In this document: piece after piece, positions 13,393-25,259 of the stretch
Numbering within the stretch: position 1 is the stretch's first letter
How the letters are laid out: each line of letters opens with the position of its first letter
Assembly (NCBI RefSeq): GCF_964340395.1
Contig: NC_135551.1
Location: forward strand, 5,911,463-5,975,462
Direction of reading: 5' to 3'
Source: Glandiceps talaboti
Lineage: Eukaryota; Hemichordata; Enteropneusta; Spengelidae
Length of the DNA: 64,000 nt
The notes under the pieces: generated by a model
Told to the model about the DNA's origin: nothing
The model's database searches: none
Seen by the model: only the letters and a program-made list of their open reading frames with translations
Translations under genes and position numbers: made by a program

Positions 13393-13462
13393 ATCATTAT
13401 TATTATTATTTTATTCATACTCGGTTTAAAATGTAGCACAGACGTGCTAATACATCCGAGAT
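13393..13462. repeat. (ATT)n followed by a perfect small hairpin
   Basis: An ATT run (13393-13412) is followed by CTCGG (13420-13424), TAGCAC (13434-13439), loop AGAC, GTGCTA (13444-13449) and CCGAG (13456-13460), two nested perfect inverted pairs. A microsatellite joined to a structured end is typical of the tail of a SINE or LINE, but no body is recognised. Confidence 0.55.
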
Positions 13463-14192
13463 GTAAAATATAAATAAAAACTACAGTAAAACCGTCAGGA
13501 AGATAAAATATACATCACAATAATAACTTATATACCAAACAAAACAAACCAACAACAAAGACTCAAAAGACACAGTCAACACTAAAATCTAGAGCTGATA
13601 AATAAAATGATGGAAAATGATGGAAATCACATTGCGAAAGAATATTAAGTCGTCCAACAACACTAAATTACAAGTAAATGACCAAATATTGTTAAATTGC
13701 CAAATACCAACAAATGGTGCTCCACTGGCTATATGAGACTCACTTTCAGCTAATCTTGAGCTCAGCTGTTATAGCAGTTATAAAACACAGTTAATTTTCA
13801 ATGTTATTAAACTTTTGCCCCATAGCTATATTAAATTTTCTATTACATGGTTTTCTAACTGCCGGCTTTCCCTGGCCCTGACTGACTGTAAAAAGGTGTT
13901 ATAAAGTTATTTTTTATTGTGACTTAATATATTACATAAAAATGAATAAGGTCTTTTTAATTTCTTGATATTTTATCCACATGATAGATGGTTTCCAAAC
14001 TGTCATCAGTTTTCCTAACCATAAAGCTGACTGCATAGTTTGTTCACTGCACTGTTGTGTCACATTGTTAACAGACATTCCTCATCCTAGCCCTACACTA
14101 GAGACAGTAATGGTGTTATCAAGATTTATTTATCTGAATTACATTACTTTAAAACAAATTAAAATTATACTACATGTATTGTTTCCTGAATA

Positions 14193-14434
14193 GGGAACTT
14201 GCAAACCCACCATGTTGAATGTTGCATCATGGGAAATGTGATAATAAATACTAATGAATTGGTATTGTAAACAATACTGTTACATTGTTTGTAACCACAA
14301 ATAATCAATTCAGTCACCCTGACCTTTATGGAAGGTTTATTTTATCAGTAGCTCCAGATTAGGTATTATGATAACCACAGATAATCCCATAGTCCTTTGC
14401 ATCTGAGCATGCTCAGTAAGGATTGCAAGTTCCC
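14193..14434. mobile_element. TA-flanked MITE, copy 1 (242 bp)
   Basis: The 12-bp ends GGGAACTTGCAA (14193-14204) and TTGCAAGTTCCC (14423-14434) are perfect inverted repeats flanked on both sides by TA (14191-14192 and 14435-14436). A second copy with identical ends lies at 50285-50528 and is alike along its length. TA duplication is typical of Tc1/mariner-type insertion. No transposase is encoded, so the element is non-autonomous. Confidence 0.9.
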
Positions 14435-14454
14435 TATTAGTATGAGTATTATTA

Positions 14455-17310
14455 AACCTGTGCTAGCTGTAACTTGGGTATTAAGTTTTCAATCAGACAA
14501 CCAAATATATTTACTGAAACTTGTTAAAATACCAATAATGAATAATTAGACATTGTACGCTTCAATAATATATAAGTTGGTAATGTCCCAGACGTTCTAC
14601 CACATTCCATATTAAAATATAATTATATGACTTATACATACTGCAAACATTGTTGATTTGATCAGATTTCTGTGTTCTCACTGTTCAATAACCTGACAGC
14701 ATCATTGTTATACCATACACGTATGCACAATTTTTGGCCTAGGTCTGTAATACTAAGGCCTAATAAAAAAAAATTTGTTTGTTCAATTATGCTCAATTTT
14801 AGAATAGGTGTGGTAGATTGATTTTTGATTTTATTTTGTTATATATTTTTTCATATGTGAGTGTCTAGTTCAGGTTTTCCATTGTTTTCCAATGTCTCCA
14901 TGGTCTCTGCGTTATTTATTTCTTCCTATCAGATGTACAGCCATTACAGATTGGAAGTACAGTTTTATATTGTCTTTTTAAGTTGATGTCAGTTTCCACA
15001 TCCACTATTTCTCGTGAGACTTCACAATTCTTGTGATTTTATTATATTTTTTTTCTTGAATATGTAAAAAAAAAAGTTTAGGGTCAGCAGTAAAAAAACT
15101 AGGGCAGGTCGGGTAACTTGAACCAAACAATTATTTTTTTAGGCCTAATAGAGACATACATATACTGGTACCTATGTTTTCATTTTATGATTTAGTTTAT
15201 TATATATTTCAAGGCCATACGTGGGGTAAACTATAAATAAAAGACAGTCCTGGGACATATTAATGAAGGATATATATAAATGAATATTGGAAAACAATAT
15301 TGAATCAAATTTAGTAAAACACAAATTGAATGTTAGTATTTTTTTTTCAATTAAGAACAAATTTGCTTTTCAAAAAGATAGAAAAATTTAATGTTTGTAT
15401 TTTTTGTTGAAATTTCTGTGACCTGTAGTGTTATTCAAATGAAATTAATCAACACATTCAAATATACCATGTGGGCTGACTTGACTCATCACAATATTAA
15501 ATTTTTGCCCTGGCAGTGCTTTTTGTTGTGTAGGTTAGGGTATAATAAATGTACATTATATATTTACAATGGTTGAAAAAAATGTGAAAAAAAACAGTTC
15601 AAAAACAAGAAGCAAAAAGTCATTATTAAAAACAAAAGATAACAAAATGATTGATTAGTACAAAGCAAAACAAGAAAACATAAAAAAGTACAAAAAATGT
15701 CTTAAGAAAATGTTGCTGACTGTTGAATTAAGAATTTACATGTTTATAGATTGGTAATGAGTTTGACTTAATATTTTAAACTTGATCTAACTAGAAATAA
15801 CTAGAAATATATATTCCTAATCTTCCAAAATGTGTTTGCTATTATCAGTTCAACAATTCTAGTACTTTTTCAGGGTTTTTTTGCTAAGTTCTGGGTACCC
15901 TAGTAACAGAGGTAGCAACTCTGGTAAAATTTGCAAAGTTACCATGTACCATAATTTGGGTTGGCAACCCTGGTAAAAATGCCGGTAGATTTTGCCTATC
16001 GGTACTCACCAATCTTAACAAAAACACTGGTAGGAAACCCTCAGTAAAATGTCTGGGAACTCGGGTAGATTTTACCTACTTAATAAAAACACTGGTAGGA
16101 AACCCTGGTAAAATGTCTGGGAAACCAGGTAGGTTTTACCTACTTACTGACCTTAATAAAAATACTGTTTTTTACCATGTTTGTTTTACGTAAATGGTTT
16201 TAGCATAATTTTACACCAAGTGATGATGTATATGATTAGTCAGGTTGCAGAATGACAGAGAGTATTGAATTTGTTAATTTGATGATAAAACAATGGATCA
16301 AAATCCTTACCTTGTGATACCTCCATAACATACATGTATGTATTAACCCATATACTGGTTAATGGTTTAGATACCACTACATCTCAACATACATCTCACA
16401 CTTTAATAGCTGGGTGACAAATTTAAAGCCCCTTAACTTTGTTGAAATCTTCGACAAGACTGCCCAACTTTCTTCTATTCACACCAGTTTTATGTCCAAG
16501 TATTGGTTTTATGGTTATGTTGTCACCATGGTAATGGTTTAAATAGATGGTGTGATTTAAAAGATATCAAAGGAATTTATGGCAAATATGACAGGGGATG
16601 AGTAAAATTAATTACTCTTTCTATCTATGCTTGAGTTATACATTTGATGTAGATGAGATAGTGAAAACAAGTGCATTAACAAAATTGTATAATTATCAAT
16701 AGAGGGCGCTGCCACTCGTCAGACAAAAAGTGATGCACATGTATTTCCTGTGCTGTAGTACATGCAATTACGATTAGTAAAAAGTAGGTGAAGAATGCTT
16801 CAACTAAATGAATTTCAGCAAATTTCTTTGTAGTCAAGAGAGGAGAAATAGCACTCTGATAGTGAGGAGAGATTGTTTTGCATCATCATCGTCATTTTTC
16901 GCTCAAATTGTGTAAACTGCTTTCCAAGAACATATAAGTTGAACTAATTCAAGTAATTGGTAAAATGCTGGCATGTCTGCAATACTACCTATTTGACTTA
17001 GCTTCTCAGAAAAAAGTTTTGCATAATTTAAAAAAAAAAAACTTTTGACAGTGAAGATTATTAACTGACTAAGCCATGAGACAGAATAGGCTTTTGGATT
17101 CTGGTACTAAGTATGGCTTTTTTTTAATGATTGTAATAATGTATAATTTATATAAAGAGACAAACATTGGTAGAACAGCAAAAAATTACACCATCAAAAA
17201 GAATGTAAAATACTATCTATGTATGTAGTCTACTTAAAAGCATTCTAACTGTAGAATAAATAAATAAATAAAATTTATAATCTTTATTTATGCTGGATAG
17301 TTCTGTAAGT
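14455..17310. other. no gene seen; repeat fragments
   Basis: This holds one copy of the GCTAGCTGTAACTTGGG family (14455-14580) and the decayed tandem repeat at 15900-16170 (separate entry). A CTCF-like core AGAGGGCGCTGCC lies at about 16701-16713. There is no supported exon. Confidence 0.45.
15900..16170. repeat. decayed tandem repeat, ~66 bp period
   Basis: The phrase ACACTGGTAGGAAACCCT recurs near 16023 and 16089. Related forms precede and follow (GGTTGGCAACCCTGGTAAAA near 15960, and TTTTACCTACTT at the ends of units). About four units are visible, the outer ones strongly diverged. Confidence 0.75.
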
Positions 17311-17319
17311 ATATAAACA

Positions 17320-17525
17320 CTTATCTCCCATGAAGTCCAGTGAAGGCCATCCCTCATGGGTTTTATGTTAATGCTGGAGGAAACCAGAGTACCTGAGGAA
17401 TACCTGCATTGTTTCGTAGGGTCAAACTGAACGATACTCTTCTTACTTATAGCGTGGTAAATTTAAATCAAACCCCACTAGAATGGTAAGAGGCAGGTGG
17501 TTTAACCACTTAGCCACCAACAACC
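17320..17525 (-). mobile_element. tRNA-headed SINE, family A, copy 1
   Basis: On the minus strand the element starts with a tRNA-like head carrying a perfect A box, TGGCTAAGTGG (17507-17517 as CCACTTAGCCA on plus), and a damaged B box. It then runs through phrases shared with the copies at 51892-52107 (+) and 63650-63850 (-): GTTCAGTTTGACCCTAC, AATGCAGGT and GGTTTCCTCC. Three copies with the same order of parts and a pol III promoter-like head support a SINE. It is inactive-looking and diverged. Confidence 0.75.
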
Positions 17526-17789
17526 ATACTGCACCTCAGAACTTCATGTTCTATTGGCACCAAATTGTTTGACTGATTGATTGGTTGATTCTTTGATATT
17601 CCATTACAAATAAAACATATTTATAAATTGAAGTGATTTAATTAAAGACAGACATCATGCACACATGGAATAAAAGCAAGGAGAGCTTTGTGTTGGCATA
17701 GTTACAAGCTTTGTGTAGGCACAGTAACATTCAAACAGCAACACAAAGTGGAAATAGATCACATTATACCATGCACAAGCCAAATTGAA

Positions 17790-18105
17790 CAATAAATATG
17801 GAATTTATACCGTGGTCATTTTTACGTCATGACTGTGTGTCGATGTCACAACAACACATGTCTATATCACTGGTTCTGCTGTTTCTAAATATGATTCGAA
17901 AACATTCAAAATTGCCATTACTTTCTGGCACTGGTATAAATTATTACTATGTTCTATTCCAAAATATTTGTTCATTCAGCCGGAAAATACTCGTGACCTA
18001 AGGGTTTTGTCACTACAAGTCTAGTGACTCATACTGACAAAGCCCTCATATTTTCCTTGGTTGAACGGAGAAAATATTGGGGAAGAACATCTAATTATAA
18101 ACAAT
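17790..18105. mobile_element. foldback repeat (TTCAGCCGGAAAATACT), copy 1
   Basis: At 17975-18080 the sequence folds: TTCAGCCGGAAAATA ... AGGGTTTTGTCACTA pairs imperfectly with GACAAAGCCCT ... ATATTTTCCTTGGTTGAAC. The 180 bp before the hairpin also match the second copy at 55430-55770. A plus-strand frame of 67 codons across it has no recognisable protein content. This is a short non-autonomous element in which the hairpin forms one end. Confidence 0.7.
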
Positions 18106-20640
18106 ATGATAATGACATTAAACTATTAATATGTGGAATATTACATATTTGATAGGATCTGTCAAGTACAATTTTGCTGAAATTAGTGAAAGCTTTTACT
18201 TAGTACCATTTGATAAACTGAAGTTTGATTCTGACTTGCTACATTTCATCTTCAAGAAAACTAATATGAAGTCTAGTGTGTGCTCAAACATTGTTGACAT
18301 GTCATAAGATGCACTGAGTGTAGATTTTGAGTGTATACTGCCCTCTACAGTTGATATTGAAAAAAATATTGAAATAAATTGTTCTCTTTATTTGAACTTA
18401 TCAGTAACGATGTTGAGGATAAAACCATTGCTTGTTTTTTTTTAAAGTAATTTAATTTTCCTATGCGAATATATATACTCTATTTACAGGATATAACTTT
18501 TATGCAAGTTATCACCTTCAGAGTTCAATCAGATAGTTGTCTATGTCAAAGGTTTCTGCATGTCCTTTCACCAAATATGTCGTGTTTTTTTTACTGTACT
18601 GTGCACGTGTTTCCAATAGCAACAAGAAAATTTATTGCATTTTTAAACTGGAGGACAAGATTAGTAATTGTCATATCTTCTTACTCTAGCATTCTGACGT
18701 ATGTATGTATAGCTATCTTGTAATTCTCTGTATTATGTTTTGTATTTTCATTCACAAATTGTAGAATGGGGTCAATGACCTAAATGACTGAATAAACTCC
18801 AGCAACATACCTTTGAACAGGAAACTGTTATTAAAATAGGTCACATAATATGAGAATTCAAAGTAGAATTCAATATTAAGTGATTAGATTCCCTGCATTC
18901 ATTATACTCATTCCCAATTTCATTAGTTCTACGGTGATTTCAAGTTCATGCGTCATTATTACTGAATTAGCCATGATAAATAGCTGTCTGGATGCTGGCT
19001 ACATATTTCTTCATTTTACCTTGATGAAAAGTGCATTTCAATGTAAAATATTCAGGTACCAATTTTATCCACTGCACTTCAATCAATGTTATAGACACAA
19101 CTGCAATCAGAATTTATATTTTTTCTCTAAATTCATGTATCAGCTGCTTTGATGTTGACTAGATTTATCATCTTATACTTAATGAAGTCTGGATTTTGAA
19201 TCTTTTCATTTACAATGTTAACAAGATAGTAGTGATATCTACTGCACCGCAATATTAGATTGATCAAAATTTATCTTTAAATTTTAGTTTGTATCACAAA
19301 TTACCTAGTATGAGCTATTATAGTGCCAACACTTTATTCTACGTTATGCTTACGAAAGTACAACTTCATACTATAAGATAGAATACCACAAACACTCCTG
19401 CAAATACTGTAAACCTGGAAATTTATGACGAAGGCATAAATTTTTGCATATTTTGTTGGAAAACTAAACTGCAAACATAAGTACCGGTAGTGACTATAAG
19501 ATGCCTTCTTGTACATAAACACAATGTAGCAGTCTGGTAATTACTGAAAATTAGTCTGTAAGAACTTGCTGAAGGCTGAAAAAAAATCGCAAAATATTGT
19601 AGTAGTGAAAATATCTAGTAGTAGACACCACACTAGCTTTCACCTGTCATGGGTTCTGACACTGTATTATAGAGAGTACCGGTATACATTCCTCATATGT
19701 AGTCTAAATTTAGCATACATTCATTACAACAACAAAACACTACTCCTTATTACTTGCTAGAATGCATCTAGTTATCTAGAAATATATTGTCAAGTATTTG
19801 ACTATGTTTTTCAATAATTTATTAGGGTTAGCTAGAAAGTGATGAATGTGAGTGCATTTTGATATAGTGATGACAATCATAGCACCATGTTATTGGTGAT
19901 ATTAATTCCTATAACATGTATAATTACACAAAATCCAAAAAATAAGGATGTTATGAGTAGTTAGTCAGAGTTTCACACTTCCTCAGCGATCATCAGGTGA
20001 CTAATGACAGATAATTATATATAATATATAGAATACTGAGGACTCCCTTCTTTATTTTAGTATACAAATGTGTGAAATGTCAGAATTTGAGATGTGCTTT
20101 CATTGGCAAAATTGCGGTGTATTGTTTTTAGATATTCAAGTTATTCTGAAAGTTTCGTCTGAAACTGATATGAACTTGTCTAATAAGTGTACAGTGTGTA
20201 TGTACCGACTACACAGTACTTTGAATATCATTAATAATACTAGTTTTAAAACATTTAATGGGGAAAATAATTAAGTCTCAAATTTGAATGAAAATTTCTG
20301 TTCACGGCCCAGAGCCAAAACTGGAAATGATTGTTTAACTCTTGTGAGTGGAAATTTCCGTTACTTATCATGAACCCAGATTACATGAACATTCATTCTC
20401 ACATGTTATTAAAGATTATTTATACATGAACCTAAGATTGAAAGCAATGTAAAATACATGACTGTAAAATCACATAGTATCCCTAGATTCCATTAATGTT
20501 ATATACTCTATTACAGTGCTACAGAAAAACATTCTTATTATTTATGTCGACTATCATGGTGGTGCCAGTATTCTTTTGTCTTGCAGCAAATTGAATTTGT
20601 TTCAGAGTCACAATCAATAATTTGACATTTTATAGTTAAC
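18106..20640. other. no gene seen; one dispersed-repeat copy
   Basis: Contains the repeat copy at 19404-19620 (separate entry). The open frames at 18463-18723 and 18880-19152 are A+T-rich, lack recognisable motifs and have no strong splice framework. Confidence 0.45.
19404..19620 (+). repeat. dispersed repeat pair, copy 1 (TGTAAACCTGGAAATTT)
   Basis: This stretch matches 25890-26100 in the same orientation. Shared phrases in order are TGTAAACCTGGAAATTT, TTTCGCTGGAAA or a variant, TAGTGACTA, TGCCTTCTT, GTAATTA and AATTAGTCT. Both copies are diverged and non-coding. Confidence 0.7.
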
Positions 20641-20704
20641 ATACACGTACATAGTCAACAAAGATGTTTATCTTTGTCTTTTCCTATACCCCAACTGTCT
20701 ACAG

Positions 20705-20726
20705 AATGCTTGAGGGTGAAAATATG
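20705..20726 (+). other. possible 22-nt mini-exon
   Basis: A pyrimidine-rich tract ending CTGTCTACAG is followed 22 bases later by the consensus donor GTGAGT. In one frame the insert reads ATG CTT GAG GGT GAA AAT ATG (seven codons after one leading base); a second frame has a stop. Splice signals this good are expected by chance somewhere in 64 kb, and no partner exon is identified. Confidence 0.12.
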
Positions 20727-20729
20727 GTG

Positions 20730-22650
20730 AGTTTCTCTCAATTTCATGGTTTGTCTTGACTGAAAACACTGATCTTTCTCAGTGCAAATCGAATTTGATT
20801 TCCCTGTTATCAATAACAAGATTTAAGATTTTGATTTGAACAAGACTGAGTGTTTGCAGTCGAAAGCTCTCATCTTATCAAACATATGTTGTGTATTGAT
20901 TGAAATTTTCAAGATTTGACAAACTTTTTATAATTGATTGTTTCTACTGAATACATTTTGTGTAATACCGATGATGTTTTGATGTATGGTGTGCAAATCT
21001 CTTAACAACGTTGACGGTTTATCATCAACAATAACTTTGTGTTGTCAAATTCAATTTAGTTCCTCTGTGTAATCAATAGTTTTATTAAGTCTCAAAATTA
21101 ATATTTCTAGTCCTTCAAGTGCTATAGATTTTTTTTGTAGGATGGCCATGTAAATGTTCGAAGGCACTGAATGTTTGTTTTCAGAAGTACCTACATGTAT
21201 ACCTGTGAATGTTTTTTTCTTAAGTTTTATTCCTAGATATAGTTGAAATAATTGATAAAAGATTTGAGATAGTGTATTCTATTTTTAGTTCTCAATCTTT
21301 AATCTTTGTTTCTTTTAAAGTGCATTACATTGAAATTAAATCACAATGCGCTGTACAACTGACTGTAATATAAAAATACACTATTTGAAAAAAAAACTGT
21401 TACAATGTCCAGATATCAGTCAAAACTAGTATAAAAGGTAGACATGCATAAACTTTTTAAGGTAAAATATGCAAAATGACCTAAAAAGGTAAGTTTTCAA
21501 ACTGCTATTAAATGTATCGAATGAAGAAGCCATTCAGATCTGTGATGGCAAGGCATTCCATAGATGAGGGGCACAGATTGGAAAAGCTTGATCACAATAA
21601 TACGTAGCAGTAGTACTGCCAAAACTGGTTATTACATGTATACAATAAGGTTACTATAGGATGAAGGTGTGTGAATTTCTTAAGGGCACTCACTGTTTGT
21701 CTTCACTGACAGCAATGAGGCTGTTGACAACATTTTAACAACAAACAGACATTTTAAATCGTTATTGTTGACAGAGTAGGAAGTGAAATGTAACAGCATT
21801 AATCGAATATTCAATAGATGTTTGGTTTCCTAAAATGTTTTGACAGTAGAAATACAGTGTTAGTCTTTGATACCATAAAAACAACAAAGCTATGGTTCAA
21901 TACATTAGATAGAATTAGTCACAAATAGTCACTCACCATACAAACACTATCCAAACATTTTTCCCCAGTAAAACACTGATTCAGAATAAACATAAGCAAA
22001 TAAAAAAGTTGTTTTCCAGAGGGATTTTGTTGAGTTTATTTAAGGTCACATTAAGAGGAGATTGATTTTTCAGATAAAGATTGAACAGTGGCTCCAATAC
22101 AAATCAACCTCAGGGTAATTGAGAATGATGCTGAATAATTATCGTATCAAATGCAAATAACTGTATAATACTGCCCTATATATATATTCATCGTAGAAGC
22201 ACTAAGATTCATATGCAAGTTCTCCTAACTTCCACTTTTGATTGAGAAATAGACATATTTCGAACAAATCACGTAATATCCTTCTTCAGTGTCCAACTGT
22301 TCTGAGAGAATGGATCCTAATTTGATGGCGGTGTAGAGTATTAACCAGAGATGTGAAAAAGTTAACAAATACATGACTATAACTTTAGTTTATACCTACT
22401 AATATAAAACTACTAAAATTGGCTATACAAGTCAGAATATTTTAATCAACAGAGATAGAGAACATTTTCTAATTAACTCAAAGTTGTTTTTTTAAATTCA
22501 ATGTTGAAATCATAACACTATAAATAAACAATCACCAACTTTTCCCTGTGATGATAGCTTTTAACTGGAATTGAAGTGACTGAGGTCAAGGGGTATATAC
22601 TCATAATCTGTGTATAGTGAACATAGGTTAACAGCTTTCAATTCTTATCA
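20730..22650. other. no gene seen; probable old interspersed repeat
   Basis: From about 21310 to 21620 the text (CAATGCGCTGTACAA, then AGGTAAGTTTTCAAA, AGGCATTCCATAGATGAGG, CACAGATTGGAAAAGC) has the feel of an old interspersed repeat. No second copy is in the window, so this is a weak call. No exon is supported. Confidence 0.3.
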
Positions 22651-22659
22651 GTGATGTAG

Positions 22660-22900
22660 TGTGTAGTGCATTCTCTATTAATCAGTATAAACATGTGCTA
22701 GCTGCTGCTAACAGCTTTCACTTCAATAGACTCACTTTTAGTATGTACTGCATTCTCCAAGTAAGAAACTTGTCTGTGATTCTGTGTATAGATACACAAG
22801 TCCAGTTTACATGTCTTGGAGCATAATTTTTGCTGCATATTTGAAGGTATTCTACATACTGATGTATACTTTACCATCACTTTCAACTGCAAACTCAAAC
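22660..22900. repeat. diverged repeat unit related to 23405-23500
   Basis: The phrase order TGCATTCTCTATTAATCAGTA ... AACAGCTTTCACTTCAATAG matches, with changes, TTGCACTTGAATAGACTCAC, TGCATTCTGTGTATTAATCA and AACTTTCAGTTTACATCAA at 23405-23510. This is a local duplication, non-coding in both copies. Confidence 0.5.
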
Positions 22901-23690
22901 CTGATATTAAGATTATAACTTATAGACAATCTGGTGACGTAATCTATCATACATATCAAAAATGTTGAAGCATTCACTACTATGCAATCAACTGTTCTAA
23001 CAATGCCAAAATATAATAATGTCATAGAAGACAGTACAAATCAACATTAACATACATGTAATACTAAGAATAATTTCATTGAGATTTTATGAAAGTATTT
23101 TCACTTTGAGTAAAAAGCTTATAAACTCAGCGAGTGCCACTTTAACAACTGTCATTTCAAAAGACTATGAAAATGTAGTGTAAATTACATACTGAGTGAA
23201 TTTATACCTACCTATAGGTTAACAATAGTCTACAAACTTGATCATAGAAAATGAGCCAACATGACATTTGTATATAATTATATATACATGTACATGTAGG
23301 TGCACTTTCTATGATGTATCTGCCCACGAGATTGTGGAAATAATTGGTTGTACTAGAATTGAAAAAAGAAAAAAGTCCTCAAATATAGTTCCTAGAGTAG
23401 ATTCAGCTTGCACTTGAATAGACTCACTCAGTGTAGAATGTATTGCATTCTGTGTATTAATCAGTACAAGCACTTTGTATGGAGGTTACTAACTTTCAGT
23501 TTACATCAATGGTGTTATTATTATGTATTGAATTGTGTGTTACTAAGACCCATGTATAGTTTACCAGCTAAGTGTAAAGGTGAAGTACTGTATATTCACT
23601 TAGCTATAATATTACAACCATTTACTAGATTGATTCCATCCATAATGTTCAATATTGAGTTGAATTCAATCATCCATATTGCTCTGTCAA

Positions 23691-23930
23691 CACACTTCTT
23701 TCCACATCTTGTACATGAATGACAATGCCGTTTTCATGTCATGCCAGTTACACACTTCTTTCCACATCTTGTACATGAATGACAGTGCTGTTTTCATGTC
23801 ATGCCAGTTACACACTTCTTTCCACATCTTGTATATGAATGACAATGCTGTTTTCATGTCATGCCAGTTACACACTTCTTTCCACATCCTGCAGTGAATG
23901 ATATTGCTGTTTTCATGCCATGTCAGTTGT
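23691..23930. repeat. 4 x 60-bp tandem repeat
   Basis: Four 60-bp units start at 23691, 23751, 23811 and 23871. The first three differ by only a few bases and the fourth is more diverged. Because 60 is divisible by three and the unit lacks stops in one frame on each strand, both strands show periodic 66-72 codon open frames. Neither has a start context, splice sites or similarity that would make it a gene. Confidence 0.95.
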
Positions 23931-24930
23931 ACTTTAGATTTGCTTTCCTCTGAGGTGTTAAGCTGGAGGGGGTCAAACTCCTCAAGGTTTTAGGCCATCT
24001 TCTATTTGGTTATTAAAACTGTTTGCTGGTCTGTCAGGTTAAACCCCCTAGGACATTGAAAGATCAACACATAAAGAAAATAGTGAGAGTCATACATATG
24101 TACACATTTATGTGTAAACTTTAATTGTGATCTCTCTTTGTATAATGTACATGTAACTCCACCACTGAGTACCAAATAGGTGTGGTGAGAGTAAAATAAC
24201 TTGAAAATGTCAAATGAGTTCAGAGGTAGTGTAATATAATAAGTGAGGTTTATCAACTGATTTCACCATAATACGTTCATTATGTACAATGTGTGTCATT
24301 CACATTTCTAAAATATTACATTTAGAGATATATAGCTGTATTTCACAACTAACTTTCCCCCTTGATATAGCTCTATAGGGAAAGAATAGAAGGTACCGGT
24401 ACATGGTACCAGTGGTGTAAACAATTACTACAGTGGATATATACAGGAATGATTGATATTCAGAGTGGGTAACATGAAATAAAATGCATGGTTTATGACA
24501 AGGATTATAGAACTCAATCTGTATCTCTCAGTTTTGACTCTGGATGGTCATTCAAGGTATTTACATGAATTTAAGCATAAAATCTGAGTGTAAGATCTAT
24601 TTTAGTTGTGTTCTGCCTCTCCCATGTTGTTCTATAGAGAAAGGTTACAGTGATATACATGTAGCTTGTGAATTAGAATCTTAACTAATATTATAATATA
24701 TAGAATAAATGACAAGACACTAGTACATGGCTATTGCTGCTTTGATGTTATTGCTTCCTTGTGTTACATTGATCCAAATACAAACTTGAAAATTGTTACT
24801 TGAAATTTTCAACTGCATACATGTACTTCAGTCTTTGTCAACAGATTGAACCATTATTCAGAAAAACATGACCTTATGTTAATAATGGGGTCATAGGTGC
24901 CAGGAAGTTTGTATTGCCCTCTGTCTCCAG

Positions 24931-25197
24931 CTTAGAGATGATCTGAATGAGGACATAAATGACTTCACTCCAGTCCTTGCTCAAACTTCTACATTAGAGG
25001 ATAAATGGATGGATGCTAGGTTCATACTATCAAATGAAAATTTCTCCTTAGTTAGTTTAATATTGTCAAAAAAAAAGAGTAAAAAAGTGGAAGTGAATCT
25101 CATTAACACCCACAATAACAGCTCATTGATGATACTGATAATGCTGAAGAGATGTCAACAAAAAGTTGTAGGATTTGCTTCCAAAAATTGTTTTTGA
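24931..25197 (+). CDS. candidate terminal coding exon, function unknown
   Basis: A good acceptor (GCCCTCTGTCTCCAG, ending at 24930) opens a frame of 88 codons ending in TGA at 25195-25197. The poly(A)-signal hexamer AATAAA lies 57 bases further on (25254-25259). The predicted peptide is acidic at first (LRDDLNEDINDFTP) and then rich in K, N and S, with the segment LEDKWMDARFILSNENF. I do not recognise a family. The frame is open on genomic DNA back to 24886, and no upstream exon with a matching donor was identified. The signals are suggestive only, and a chance frame is at least as likely. Confidence 0.25.
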   Translation, partial: LRDDLNEDINDFTPVLAQTSTLEDKWMDARFILSNENFSLVSLILSKKKSKKVEVNLINTHNNSSLMILIMLKRCQQKVVGFASKNCF

Positions 25198-25259
25198 CTC
25201 TGTGAGTGTGAGTAGATAGTTTTATTTGATGTTATGGACAAAATGTTTTCTAAAATAAA

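Noticed and set aside
16701-16713. CTCF-like core AGAGGGCGCTGCC
   Set aside because: A single short match in 64 kb, expected at some frequency by chance; no supporting context.
23679-23897. Periodic frames on both strands
   Set aside because: Produced by the 60-bp tandem repeat, whose length is a multiple of three.
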